A DNA stretch of 64,000 bases from Podospora comata (lineage: Eukaryota > Ascomycota > Sordariomycetes > Sordariales > Podosporaceae), in the NCBI GenBank assembly GCA_017354895.1, contig CP071496.1, positions 2,108,001 through 2,172,000 on the forward strand. The letters are read 5' to 3'. A model generated the notes under the pieces. It searched no databases. It saw only the letters and a program-made list of their open reading frames with translations, and was not told the origin of the DNA. A program made the translations under genes and the position numbers. Below, piece after piece: positions 31,110-42,907 of this stretch (the stretch's first letter is position 1; the number at the start of each line of letters is the position of its first letter).

Positions 31110-32667
31110 ATGTCACAATCTCCATCAGCCTCTGGTGCGATGGGAATTGGCAGCGTGCTGAACAATAAAGGTGCCGCCGCCGCCCAAGCTCTCCAACAAG
31201 CCGGAGCCATGCCTGTCGACCAGCAAGTCCAGCAGCAGCTTCAGCAGCAAGTTCAACAGGTCCAACAGCAAGTCCAGCAGCAGGCCCAACAGGTCCAGCA
31301 GGCTCAACAGCTTCAACAGGCCCAGCAACCGCTTCAACAGGTTCAGCAGCAGGTTCAACAACAAGTTCAGCAGCAGCAGCAACACCAACAAGGTCAGACC
31401 ATTCCACAGCAGGTTCCCATGAACAGACCAAACTCGCCGCATGGTTCCGAGAATTCGGGATACACATATCCCTCCCCAACCGCGATGGGGGGCGCGCCAT
31501 TGCCGCCCGCGAACATGGCCCCTGCGCCCATGGGCATTCCCATGCAACAAACCATGCAGCAGCCCATGCCACAGTCCATGATTCCTGTCATGCACCCCGG
31601 GTTCAAGACCGAACCTACTCCCGCTCCTCAGCAACCACCCCCAAAGGCGTACCCCTGCCAGACATGTGGGAAGGGCTTTGCCAGGCGGAGCGATCTTGCG
31701 CGCCATGGTGAGTAACAACCCATGTGAGTTGAGACGAGGCTTGCTTACTGACGATGTTTGAACAGAGCGCATTCACAGCGGAATCCGTCCCCACGTTTGC
31801 GATTACCCGGGATGTGGGAAACAGTTCATCCAGCGATCTGCCCTGACCGTCCACCAACGTGTGCATACCGGCGAGAAACCCCACCAGTGCGAGCGTTGCG
31901 GAAAGCCCTTCAGTGACAGCAGCTCTCTCGCGCGTCATCGTCGAATTCACTCGGGGAAGCGGCCATACAAGTGCCCTTATGTTGACTGCCAAAAGACCTT
32001 TACGCGCCGTACAACCTTGACCAGGCATCAGAACCACCACACCGGGACAGTGGAAGACTCGCAGCGGGCTCGCAACGAGGCTCTGGCGCAAGGCTCCAAC
32101 ACCGCCTTGGCCGCCGCTGCTATTAGAAACAAGCGCGGGGATAGCGAACAGGCGTCCAACCAGGAGTCGCCCATCACGACACCGTCTCCCGCTCAGCGTC
32201 CCATGTCCATGTCTCCCAACGAAGATCTCGCCAACATTAACAACATGCAGCAGTATCTGACCAACACCTCGCTCCCACCGCACATTCGTGGTGATGTCCA
32301 CGGAGGAAGTCCCGTTTCTACTGCCTCCTCTGGTTACAATAACGGGATGCGTCCCACCTCGCACCCAAGCGGCGGGTATGCTCCCCCGCCGCCTTTGGAG
32401 CCCAGTCTCGATCAGTTTCAGCAAGGCCCCGGTAGCGCGAGTGGCAGCCCTCACATTGGCAGTGTCGGCTGGGCTTCCCCCGGTCCTGTTGGGTCCCCTA
32501 CCGAGAGCCACGGCCAGGGTGCGTCGGTCTATCCGGACCCCGAACCATCGTATCAGAATACGGCTCAGATGGGCCAGATATACTATGCCAGCGCTGCGAC
32601 ACAGGGTCGTCGGCCCGGGAGCACGGAGCCAGGACAGCGGCCAAGTGAGATGTGGACGGGTCAGTAG
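31110..32667 (+). CDS. Q-rich C2H2 zinc-finger transcription factor
   Basis: Exons 31110-31707 and 31766-32667 with a 58-bp intron (GTGAGT...ACAG) inside the first finger; 499 residues to the first stop. The N-terminus has a long Gln/Val repeat (QQVQQQ type, about residues 35-97) and a Met/Pro-rich stretch. Four consecutive C2H2 fingers follow at about 176-290: CQTCGKGFARRSDLARH, then CDYPGCGKQFIQRSALTVH, CERCGKPFSDSSSLARH and CPYVDCQKTFTRRTTLTRH, joined by standard H/GxRP linkers. The C-terminus is Ser/Pro/Gly-rich. It is a sequence-specific nuclear regulator; targets are unknown and I do not recognise a named orthologue. Odd feature: the stop TAG at 32665 is followed in frame by 61 sense codons before TAA at 32851 (separate entry). 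Confidence 0.93.
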
Positions 32668-32853
32668 GTCGAAGCCCACCACAATCCCACTCGACCGGAT
32701 ACCAGCTCGTCCGAGACCGCCTCCCCCGAGACTGCTTTTACCCCCTCCGCCTCGCTCTCGGAGCTCGATGCTTATTATGGGCATCCTGTCAAGGTGGAAA
32801 CTGATGGGGACACCGGTGCGGGACTTGACCCGGCTCACTGGGACTATCAGTAA
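32665..32853 (+). other. in-frame coding-like extension after a TAG stop
   Basis: Directly after CAG TAG the same frame runs 61 codons to TAA. The encoded stretch (VEAHHNPTRPD..., SLSELDAYYGHPVKVETD, ...LDPAHWDYQ) has natural composition, and 39 of 61 codons end in G or C with only four ending in A, like the main gene. No GT-AG intron of usual size that removes the TAG and keeps the frame could be found by eye. It may be read by stop suppression, by A-to-I editing of UAG to UGG, or be a relic or sequence error. Confidence 0.6.
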
Positions 32854-33770
32854 CAGCCTGTTCTGAAGCGCCAGCTCAGGACTTTGGGCCTTGTGGATGA
32901 CTACCAGACCGCTCGGCCCACCCTATCTCAACTCTACTGGCTCACGAGCCGTACCTAATAACTTGCCGACGTATATCTGGACTGGATTGGCAAAATCTTC
33001 TTATACGGGTGTGCATGCGTCACGGGAGGACTGGGAGGCTTATTATATCTCTGTGTGTTTTTATAATAAAGACGGTCAGGACCGGCGTGAACTACTTTAA
33101 TCATAGCGGGCGGGCTTTATTCAACTGCTCTTCTTTTCGGCTTGCTTTGGGGTGGTTGGCACTTTTTCTTTTCTCTCGGGGACCCATTAGGCAGGCCAGC
33201 AACAAACACAAGGTCGATCACGAATGCAACACAAAGTTTCTGTCTTTCTCCGTCGGTTTTTCTTCTTTCTTTTTTCTCTCTCGCTATTAGACTGGTATCA
33301 CGAAATGGATTGGTTTGTCTTTTATTATTCTGTCAGTTTTATGGCGCTCAGTCATGTAGTTTTCTCCAGCGGAAAGGGGGAAAAGTCAAAATGGGGTGAG
33401 AAAGAAATGGGGTTTATGTGTGTGTGTGTGTGTGTGTGTGTGGGTGTATTTATAGTGTGCAACGAACGCGGTAGCATGCGAATAAAATTGTGGGGTTTTA
33501 TTTTAAGGGTTGAATAGAGGGTGTTTGATGATGTGCTGTGATGTGTGTTTATATGTGATTTCCTGTGCCGTATTATCGGGCTCTTTTATGTGTCCAAAAC
33601 ATACTGCCTCGTGCTCGACCGGCAATGATATCCAAGCCTCTGTCTCTCCCCTTTAGGTACTAATCAGCCAAACCCGAAACACCAAAACTCCCGTGTCCCA
33701 TATACATGTGAATATATACATCTCGTCAAATCTACAATCTTTCCCCCCTTTTATGCTCGTCATACATGAT
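32854..33770. other. intergenic between convergent genes
   Basis: 3' flanks of the C2H2 factor (+) and the GH5 gene (-). Contains a TG repeat (33415-33442). No coding signal. Confidence 0.6.
33415..33442. repeat. (TG)n microsatellite
   Basis: About 13 TG units in a probable 3' flank. Confidence 0.8.
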
Positions 33771-36365
33771 CTAGTACGTCTCTGGCAAGTCGGAAAAGCT
33801 AGGAATCTTGCTCAAATCGCAGTTGAACTCCCTCTCGTAGGCCTTTTGGGGCAGGACACCGGCCGCCATGCCCTTTTTGTAGCTCCATTGCGCTCTGTTT
33901 TTACTGTCAGTCAGCATCACCACCCCCTTTTCGTCCGAGAAAAAAAAAAAAAAAACTTACGCGTCCTCCGTATCCCAAACCCAATAAAACCACCCCCACC
34001 CCTTTTCGAACGAATCCATCTGCGCCTCCGCAAACATTCTCAAAAACCTTTTGTACCCATCACTCCACCTCTCCGGACCCGCATTCGCCTCCTCACAGCT
34101 ACACGTCCTGTCCAGCGCAGGACACCTCGGCCTCAAGTCCTTCGGCCTCGTCCCCCCCGGCCCGAGTGTGCCAGTCCAGCGGTTCCCCCAACCGACGTTT
34201 GTCAAATGCTTCGCGCAGTCAGTATCCGCCTGGCTCCACTCGGCCACGAGCGTAGGTCCAAACCCCGTCGATCTATCCATGCTCTCCCTCGTCTGCCGTG
34301 CCCACCCCTCGCACGCAAACCGTATCTTCTGGGAGTGGTTGTACGCGATCTGTTCTTCGTTAAAAATGACATATTGATGTACATCCAGTGCCGCGTTGGG
34401 GAGGGACTGAAGTTCGCCCTGCCAGTTCCCCAGCCCTCTGAACCCGTCCCCAAAGACGAGAATGACGTCCTCGGGGATGCCGTTTTTTCGTATCGTGGAA
34501 CTGGCTTGGGCTGTCCACTCTAGCACAGCGGGAACGCTGAGCTCTGTCATCTTTGGCTCGTTGGCGAGGCCGTAGTGGGAGATTACATTGCGGTAGCGAG
34601 GCTGGGAGAAAAATCGACTGAGCCGGTCGTGGAATTCGAGGGATCGCCTCGCGTTGAGGTCGCCTTCTGTTCCGTTTAGCCAGTTGATTGCCCCCAACCG
34701 ACCGGAGTGATTCCACCCGTTCTGCGACCCTGGTAGCCCGTGCGGGTCGAGGTTCACGCGCAGGCCGTACTTGCGGCAGTATTCGATTGCGCGGAGGAGA
34801 TACCGCCAGCTGGTCCGGAAGAGGTAGGGGTCACCTTCGTAAGTCTGGACTGCCCAGTAGGAAAAGGGGATGCGGACGTGGTCGAGCCCTGCGGCGGCGA
34901 TGTCGCGGAAGGTGGACTCTGTCACGAAACTGGCGTAGTGGGCTTCCAGCACGGAAGCGCAGCGGGAGGCGAGGTAGGAGCAGAGGGTGTACTCGTCTAC
35001 GATGCCGAAGCGGGAGTCATAGTCAAAAAGGCTGGGGGTGATGAACGGTTCGAGTGACAGCCAGCCGCCTACGTTGACGCCTCGGGCGGGGCGTTTGGTG
35101 TAGTCGCCCCAGGGTTTGTTTAGCGGGGGGACCTTGTCGTTTGCGCGGGCGGAGTCGTCCCAGGAGGTGAACAGCCCCATGAGGGGGAGGTCGCCGACAG
35201 TTTCGGCTGTGTAGGTTAGGTTGAAGTCGTCGGTGGAGGCCCAGACGAAGGGGTTGAGGTAGGAGGGGGCGTCTTTGGGGATGCTGTCGGGGGATATAGA
35301 CCCCAGGTTACTCTTCCCACCGCTTCCTCCTCCTCCGCTGCCGTCGTCACGTTTGTTTTCGTCTTTGCCCGAGTTGGGGACCACCACCGCGGCAACGATG
35401 ATGATAATGATCAAGAGGACGGTGCAAACTCCAATCAGCCACCAGAGCTTCTTCTTCTGCTTGTACCACGGCCGGGGCTTCCCTCTCCAAAGCTCAGATT
35501 CTGTTTCCTGGGGTTTCGCGCGGAGCATGCTGTCTTCACTGCTGACACCAAAGTTCATCCCCATAAACCCGCCGCCGCGGAGGCCAGAGCGGTGCGGTTT
35601 GCGGCTCTGGACATTTTCGATACCCTCTTCCAGCTGAGCCCCGCTGACGACTCGCCTCCCGCCTTTGGTGGTGCGGTCCCGCTCGTATCGTTCGCCGGAG
35701 GGTCCCGCTACGGTGATCACCTTGGGAGCCAGCCCTCCTCCTCCCCCATCAACCTTTTCGTACCCCTTCCGCCCCCTCCTCCTTTCCCGTTCAGGCGGCT
35801 CACCGCTCTCATAGCCTCCCTGCCCAACACTCTCATAACCAGCAGCTCTGCTCCTTTCCCTCGTCCTCGCTGCTCGCCTGGCAGCCCTCCTTGCCTCTCG
35901 CTCAGCATCCTCGCTGTCTTCCGGCGGCGCAAATCTTCCTTTCCCTCTCGACCTCTCCCACTCCAACGCCAAATCCCTCGCGTCTCTAATTTCCGGTTCT
36001 GGTGCCGGGGCGCGTGATGACCTCCTCCTCTGCTCCGGCTGCCGCGAAGTAGGTCGCGATCGCGACTTTGCCTTGTCTTTCGCATTGGCTTTATTCAACT
36101 GCGCCAATGCCGCTGCTGATAGTCCCTGGGAGGAAGATGGCGCATCGGATTCATTCCCTCCTCCTGCCCCACGTGGCGTGCTGGTGGGTCGTCTACTTTG
36201 ACTCCTGCGCTTGCGACGACGTTCCTCCCTTTCGGCGTCAGTTTCGCGATCTCGATCTCCATCTCGGTCGTGTTTGGCGGAGGAGCGGTTGCGGTGGTGT
36301 CCATGGTGGGTGCTCCTGCGACGTTCCCCGCGGGCTTCGCGGTCGGTGGAGGGATCGCGGGGCAT
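33771..36365 (-). CDS. exgD: membrane-anchored GH5 glucan 1,3-beta-glucosidase (ExgD type)
   Basis: Exons (minus strand) 36365-33961 and 33894-33771 with a 66-bp intron; 842 residues. The first 300 residues are a long basic, Arg/Ser/Glu-rich cytosolic tail. One membrane span follows at about 306-329 (LWWLIGVCTVLLIIIII), preceded by basic residues, which fits a type II membrane protein. The GH5 (subfamily 9-like) domain occupies about 400-840: RGVNVGGWLSLEPFI, LDHVRIPFSYWA, the acid/base Glu603 in ANEPK, and the nucleophile Glu709 in VAEWSQADTDC. The last exon adds AQWSYKKGMAAGVLP. The family cleaves beta-1,3-glucan from the non-reducing end and remodels the cell wall; the catalytic part should face outside. 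The layout matches Aspergillus ExgD. Confidence 0.94.
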
Positions 36366-37265
36366 TTTGCTGTGGTGGTGCTGGTGGTTAGGCGGTCAAG
36401 AAAATGGCATTCCGGCGGTGTGTGTACAGATTCAATTGGCGATGTTGGAATACAAACGAGACAAAAAGTAAACACATTATCTTTTTTTTTCTTTTTTTCG
36501 CGCGCTCAAATGTGAAATTAGTTTCATGCCCAGGAGCCCAGCATCCAAAAAACCTGGCATCAGGATCCCACTGCGACTGGATGCGACGCTTGTGTGCGCT
36601 CCTCCCCAGCCCACATCCAAGGCGCAGCCCAGCCCGGCCCAGCTTCCTAAACGCTAATTGTTGTAAAGATGGCTTGATAGTTGGCTGGGTAACCTTATCC
36701 TTGCCTGTCTACACAAAAGGGATTGGTTGAGTGAGGCTCCGCCTGGACGCCAATGCTACGTCATTGGTTTACTTCTGAGAGATTGGATCGCGTGTGAGCT
36801 TCGATCGAATTGGGGGCTCTTCCACCCCGATGGGTATCCAACTCCAGCGTGTCAAGTGCCTCCAACCGGAGCTTTTTTGATAATCGGTCCAAATGATGAT
36901 GCTCCAGTACCTGAGCGCGGGCCCTGGGGAAAAAAGGCTAGCGTGCTGTCGAACACCTCCAGTGCCTACCGGCCGGTACCTAAAGTGCCCTGCAGCGTGT
37001 GACGTCCGTGCGGCAGCTCCCCCCAAAAAGGCGGGGACCCCGCGAAAAGGACAGGCCCGGTGGGCTGGGCGGTAACAGCCAAAGCCGCCGCAAGCCGACA
37101 CGCCCGTTATCCCTTCCACCTCCTCCTCCTCATGACCTCCTGTTTTACACAGATGGCTCTGTTGATTTGCATCTGTTCTCTCACAATGCGACTGAGCTTA
37201 TTCCCAACATAGTCCTCTCCATCTGCTTGTGTGTCTTTTTTGTTGATAAACTCACCTAACCAACC
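36366..37265. promoter_or_regulatory. bidirectional upstream region, GH5 gene / BCKDH E1-beta
   Basis: 900 bp between divergent starts. It contains a 12-bp perfect palindrome TACCGGCCGGTA at 36967-36978, a CGG/CCG inverted pattern that a Zn2Cys6 dimer could bind. No gene seen. Confidence 0.5.
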
Positions 37266-38586
37266 ATGAGGGGCCCATCCGCCTTATCGCTATCGCGGGC
37301 ACTTACACGCCGCCCTCATCATCTTCATCATTATCATCATCGCGCGCTATTCACCACCCGCGGACAACAACAACTAGCCGCTCTCTTGACCTCTTCTCTG
37401 AACACACCAAAAAGAACCTACTCAACCCACCCCCCAAACGCCAAACTCAACCTTCCCACCGATTACTCCACCACCCCCCTCCTCTGCCACACCACCACCA
37501 CAGCCCTCACCAACCCCGAGCTCCCCCCCGAAACCCGCAACGGCACCACCAAGCGCATGAACCTCTTCCAAGCCGTCAACGACGCCCTCGCCACCGCCCT
37601 CGCAGAAGACGAATCAGTCCTCATCTTTGGCGAGGACGTCGCCTTTGGGGGTGTCTTCCGCTGCACCGGCAAGCTCGCCGAGACGTACGGCGCAGACCGC
37701 GTGTTCAACACCCCCTTGACAGAACAAGGAATCATGGGTTTCGCCATCGGGGCCGCGGCCGAGGGGATGAGGCCCGTGGCCGAGATTCAGTTTGCCGATT
37801 ACGTCTACCCTGCTTTTGACCAGCTTGTCAACGAGGCGGCCAAGTACCGGTATCGCGACGGGGCGTGCGGGAGGAGCGCGGGGGGGTTGACGGTACGAAT
37901 GCCTTGCGGAGGTGTGGGACATGGGGCGTTGTATCATTCCCAGAGTCCGGAAAGTTTGTTTACGCATATTCCTGGGTTGAGGGTGGTTATGCCGCGGTCG
38001 CCGTTGCAGGCAAAGGGGTTGTTGCTTGCGGCGATACGGAGCAATGATCCGGTTGTTTTTATGGAGCCAAAGATTTTGTACCGGGCGGCGGTGGAGCAGG
38101 TGCCTGCGGGGAGTTATGAGCTGCCGCTGTCGAAGGCGGAGGTGTTGAAGAAGGGGGATGATGTGACGGTTGTGAGTTATGGGCAGCCGTTGTACAAGTG
38201 CATGGCTGCGTTGGAGCAGGCGGAGAGGGATCTTGGGGTGGGGGTGGAGTTGATTGATTTGAGGACGATCTACCCTTGGGATAAGGAGACGGTGCTCAAC
38301 AGCGTGAGGAAGACGGGACGGTGTGTGGTGGTGCACGAGGCGATGGTGAATGCGGGTGTGGGAGCCGAGGTGGCGGCGGTGATTCAGGAGGATGCCGAGA
38401 CGTTTGTGAGGTTGGAGGCGCCGGTTGCGAGGGTGGCTGGGTGGAGTATTCATACGCCGTTGTCGTACGAGCAGTTTAATGCTCCGGATGTTGCTAGTAA
38501 GTTGACTCTGACGAAGTTGAAAGAGGGAAGCTGACATTGTTACCTAGGGATATATGATAATATCAAGAAGGTGCTGGGATTCTGAG
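37266..38586 (+). CDS. BCKDHB: branched-chain 2-oxoacid dehydrogenase E1 beta subunit, mitochondrial
   Basis: Exons 37266-38496 and 38549-38586 with a 52-bp intron (GTAAGT...CTAG); 422 residues. The N-terminal 50 residues are rich in Arg, His, Ser and Leu with few acidic residues, a mitochondrial presequence. The catalytic core starts at NLFQAVNDALATALAEDESVLIFGEDVAFGGVF and includes TPLTEQGIMGFAIGAA, EIQFADYVYPAFDQ and the transketolase C-terminal domain with IDLRTIYPWD. The 38-base last exon restores the usual end, PDVARIYDNIKKVLGF; unspliced RNA would give another end. With E1-alpha it decarboxylates the keto acids of Leu, Ile and Val using thiamine diphosphate, in the mitochondrial matrix. 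The FGEDVAFGGVF segment separates it from pyruvate dehydrogenase E1-beta. Confidence 0.95.
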
Positions 38587-39037
38587 GTGGATATTGAGCC
38601 TGGAGGGTGAAGCATAGGGAGCAAGCGTGGCGTTGGGCGTGTGGCCATTGAAAGGCCGTGATGTGTATATATATCTGTGGTAGGTAAATCTAGAGGTCTT
38701 TGGTTAGTGACATATGACGACGAAGGAAAACAATGAAATAAAGTCTCGATATCAAAAGCATGGAGGGTCATCTCAAATGGAGCCTGCCACTTGTCTGGCG
38801 GCAGGCAACATCCCTGGTCTTGGCGGCCGGCGCATTTTCCACAGCGTGCCCCGCATCTTTGGGGTTTCATTAAACTGCCAGCCAGCAGTGCCAGCTTGCT
38901 TGCCCAGGGGCCCGCCGACTGACGACGACTTGCTTGCTTTCCATCATTTCGACTGCAGTAAAGCATTTGACGACGATTCTCGCCTGCAAGAGCTTCGTCT
39001 TTGGCCAAGCTTCGATTGGAGATTCACAGACACAGCC
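38587..39037. other. intergenic, BCKDH 3' flank and capping protein promoter
   Basis: 451 bp; no gene or clear motif seen. Confidence 0.6.
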
Positions 39038-40189
39038 ATGTCCTCCAACACGGCCATCATCTCCTCCTTTGTGGAGGGAGCTCCGCCAGGAGAGGTGAGT
39101 ACCTCGATGCCCAACCCGCCACGTCAGCTGTATTCCGTTGCTAACGATTGTGTTGGATACATGTAGCTCGCAAATGTTATCGAAGGCATGTCTTTTCTTC
39201 TGCACTCCTCTCTTGCTACAGCGGGTCCCCGAACTCCCGATTCTACCGAAACGAGCGACCTTCTTCTGCCCTTGATCTACACCCATGTTGGTCCAGAACG
39301 ACTCGACTAACTGTTCAAGTAGACATCAAAGCTATCACCGGTCCAGACCCCAACCTCATCAAGAACCTCTCTCCTGCGTTCCAAAAGTACAACGAAGAGC
39401 AGTTCATAACCGCGAAGCTCCCGGGTGGAAGCAGCCAGGTGATCATCAGCGAGTTTAGCGCGCTGGGGGAGGGGAGGTACTTTGATTCGGAGAGCCAGAG
39501 CTCGTTTGAGTTTGATCACTCGACGGGCAAGGCGGCGAATGTGCAGAGTCATGTTCTGGAGGGGGAGCAAGCCTCGTTGGTGTGAGTACTCCTGGGTTGG
39601 AGAGGGGAGGGGATGGGTGCTGATGTGTGGTGATGATTAGGAAATCAACCCTCAACACTGTGGGCACCTACGTCAAGGAGCACTACCCCAACGCTGCGTA
39701 CGGGGCTTACCCGATCGAGAACGACACCAAGGTCGCGGTGGTGATTGTGGCTAATAAGTATAGTCCTCATAACTTTTGGTATGGCCCTCTCAGCCCCCCA
39801 ATCCCCTTACGGCACGGCATGCTAACAGAAGGAATAGGAACGGCCGCTGGCGCTCGTTTTACATTTATGATCCCTCGTCAAACTCCTTGGAGGGATCCAT
39901 CAAGGTTGATGTGCACTATTATGAGGATGGAAACGTGAGGCTGCTGACGGACAAGAAGGTGAATGCTTCTGTGTCTGCCGGCCGGTCTGCGGATGGGATC
40001 GCGAGGGAGATTTCCACGGCGGAGAAGAAGTACCAGGAGGATCTGAACAGGAGTTTTACGCAGTTGAGTGAGGGGGCGTTTAAGGCGCTGAGGAGGCAGT
40101 TGCCGGTGACGAGGCAGAAGATTGAGTGGGACAAGGTGGCCAGTTATAGGTTGGGGCAGGATATTGGGGGGGGGTCTGTGAGGAGATAG
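39038..40189 (+). CDS. CAP1: F-actin capping protein alpha subunit
   Basis: Five exons: 39038-39094, 39167-39185, 39323-39581, 39641-39778 and 39838-40189; 274 residues. Splicing gives MSSNTAIISSFVEGAPPGE-LANVIE-DIKAI, the conserved start of the family, and VKSTLNTVGTYVKEHYP and FWNGRWRSFYIYD across the later introns. Exon 2 is only 19 bases. Intron 2 (39186-39322) appears to use a GC donor (GCATGT) with a TAG acceptor, after CTAAC; no in-frame GT donor fits. The protein pairs with the beta subunit to cap fast-growing ends of actin filaments at cortical patches. The C-terminal RRQLPVTRQKIEWDKVASYRLG segment carries the alpha tentacle region. Length matches the family. Confidence 0.94.
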
Positions 40190-41187
40190 GGGTGTTGTTG
40201 TTGATATGAGCGAGCGTGGTGCCTATAAGTGTCTAGAGCAATAATGTATGTCTCTTTGAAAGAGAACACATGTCGATATTCACATGAATGAGGGAAAGAG
40301 GAGGGGTCAAGATCAGACGGTTATCAAGGTGCATGTCCCCTCCCGAATGAGAAGGCCGGTAGGTGAGAGGGGGGTGGGGTTGTTGAAGGGAGCTCCCGCC
40401 CACTCTGCCCCGACATGATGCCCGATAAGCCCCGACTCAAGGCCGTTTCACTCGCAGATTTTCGGATAACGGTGACCGCCAGGCATGCTCGCATCCAGAT
40501 GCCGCAGCAGCTCGTGCATATTTATTATATGACCGATTGATCAGTTGCGGTTTTCAACAACCTGGGAGACTGGCCAAGTTTGCAGCGAAGAGCCCAGTTT
40601 TCGGCCCCAATTTTCCTTACTCGGGGTTTCGTGGATATCGTTGTTCCGAATCGAACGACCCGGGGTCCGGCGAATCAGAGGAGGCGTTGCATAATTTTGA
40701 CCTCTTCCGATTGGCTGCTGAGGTATCTGGGGGGCTGTCAAGCGCAAATCTGTTGATGGTCCCCCCGTCCAGGGTTTCTGGGGAGCTGCCTGTTGTTGAA
40801 GCAAGGCCCAGTGGCACAGTGCCGTCTGTCGTGTCCGGTCTTGTTGGGAAACGTGGGAGGTTTCTCCATAGCCGGAGCCGAGACTTTGGGACTTTTTCTT
40901 TCCCTTCTTCTTCTTCTTCTTCGCCCCCCCCCCTTTTCCACCACACAAACACCGTCTCCGGACTACTGCCAACCTCTATTGCTTTGCGTACTTGAGCCTC
41001 TCGTTTGTAAGTTTGCAACTGCCCCGGGGTCAATTGCACTTTCCCTGTGTTGCGCGACCGATTACCCCAAAGTGTGGCGCTTATCGGTGTATCTTTTGCT
41101 GACCGAAAGCTGTTCTTTTTTTTGGTACTTTTTGATAGAACACATCCACCACCGACAAATCAACCCACCCACGCACGATCAGTCAAA
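40190..41187. other. intergenic, cytochrome b5 promoter
   Basis: About 1 kb. A (TTC)n/C-run pyrimidine tract lies at 40905-40940. Open frames overlapping it have no domain. Leader of cytochrome b5 at the right end. Confidence 0.6.
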
Positions 41188-41801
41188 ATGGCCCTCCAGG
41201 AGCTCACTTACCAGGATGTTGCTGAGCACAACACCAAGAAGGACCTTTATGTTGTGATCCACGACAAGGTCTACGACATCACCAAGTTCGTTGATGAGCA
41301 CCCGTAAGTTTTGACCCAAAGAGTAGATCGCGTCTTATCGAGATCGGACTGCGCCCTCCCCCTCTTCTCCCCGCATGAACAGATGCAGGTTCCACAAACA
41401 AGCACAGAATGGCTGACAATGGATGTTATATAGTGGTGGCGAGGAGGTCCTTCTCGATGTTGCCGGTCAGGATTCCACCGAGGCTTTCGAGGATGTTGGT
41501 CACAGTGACGAGGCCCGCGAGGCTCTTGAGCCCCTTCTTGTCGGCACCCTGAAGCGCAACGTGAGTTTATACCCCTGTGCTCTTGTATCGGCGTGATAAC
41601 CCGAACTGGATTGCTGACGTGATTTTTCTACAGCCCGGCGACCCCAAGCCCAAGACTCCCCTCCCCGGTGCCGTCTCTCCTGCCGCCGACAACTCCAGCG
41701 CCGGTCTCGGCGTCGGTCTCTACGCCGTCGTCCTTCTCGGCGGTCTCGTTGCTTTCGGTGCCTACCAGTACCTCCAGCAACAACAGAACCAGCAGGCTTA
41801 A
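41188..41801 (+). CDS. CYB5: cytochrome b5, tail-anchored
   Basis: Exons 41188-41303, 41434-41560 and 41634-41801, introns of 130 and 73 bp; 136 residues. The haem-binding domain covers residues 4-80 with both axial ligands, His38 in EHPGGEE and His62 in VGHSDEA. A Pro-rich hinge follows, then a single hydrophobic tail at about 103-126 ([19 protein letters not shown]) and a Gln-rich end. This is the endoplasmic-reticulum tail-anchored form. It donates electrons to fatty-acid desaturases, hydroxylases and sterol-synthesis enzymes. ATG context (CAAAATGG) is strong. Confidence 0.96.
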
Positions 41802-42907
41802 GCAAACACGGCCACGGAAAAAAAAGGTTCAACACTGGGGGCGTTCTTTTTTTTTTTGTTTTTTTTTGTTTTTTTTTTTTGCTGGGTTTGACATGACAAG
41901 ACACGAGACGGGAAAAGAATGGGGAGGTACAGGCAAGGAGTTTCAGGGTCAGGGTCTGGGATCCTTCCTTTGTGCCATTTGGGAGCGGGTGGGATAGGGG
42001 TCCACACCGCTTTCCAGCCGGTGCCCAACACACAAGAGGTCGAGATGCGATCCACATCCTGAAAGGGTGGGGGTGGTGGTGGTGGTGGTGGGGGGGGGAG
42101 GAGCGTGGCATTGCATATCTTTGCAATAACACTCTGCTTTTTTCCCAGACCGGGATTCGATTCAACACGTACACAGGACACAAAACGAAATGTGAATGCG
42201 TTGGCGGGTTTCGTGGACGATGAATGATATACTGGGGTGTGTGATGTGTTATTATCTTTTCTATATTGCAAGCGAGAGGGGGGCAACAAGCAGGCAAGCA
42301 AGCTATCTCTTTGGTGGTCTGGAGGCATTGCAATGCTGGCTGGAATTGGGCACATAGTTTAATAGACTTGTAATTTTGAATCTTTTGTTTCGTTTGATGT
42401 GTTGAGGCGTTGTCAGTTGAAACCCGTATATCGAGGCTGGGTTCGATAAGCGACGGTGGAATTCCACTCTGAAGTTTGACACATCTTGGCCTTTTGTTTT
42501 TTGCTTTTTGTTTTTGGATACATCTTGCAATCTAGGAGAGCTGCTTGAAGCAACAAGAGCATCGTTGTACTTGGAGTGAATATAATAGATAACCAGGAAA
42601 ATAAATTGTGGCCTGCTTCGTTCTGCCGGTCGGCTGTCTTCCTCCAGCTGGCAACCACAAAGCGCCCGCTGCCTTGCTCTCAGCCTCAATCCACTTTCAG
42701 CGCGGCCGCACCAAAAGTTTCCGCTTTACAACCCCGGTCGCCTCTTTCAGCGCCGCAACCTCCGTCATTCTTTTTCGACCTCTTCTTCCTGCGACAAACT
42801 TAACCTTTGCACAACCTCGACAACAAACCCCATCGCCACTCTCACAAATCAACCCACCAAACCGAACCCCCTCCCCGAGATAATTGCACAACAGCAGATC
42901 AATCACC
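41802..42907. other. intergenic, cytochrome b5 3' flank and TFIIE-beta promoter
   Basis: T-rich run near 41849-41880 and a (GGT)n/G-run at 42067-42098. No gene seen. Confidence 0.6.
42067..42098. repeat. (GGT)n plus G-run
   Basis: About seven GGT units followed by nine or more G. Intergenic. Confidence 0.8.

Noticed and set aside
39776-39837. Start of the capping-protein last exon at an upstream in-frame Met
   Set aside because: It is intron sequence; splicing at 39778/39838 restores FWNGRWRSF.
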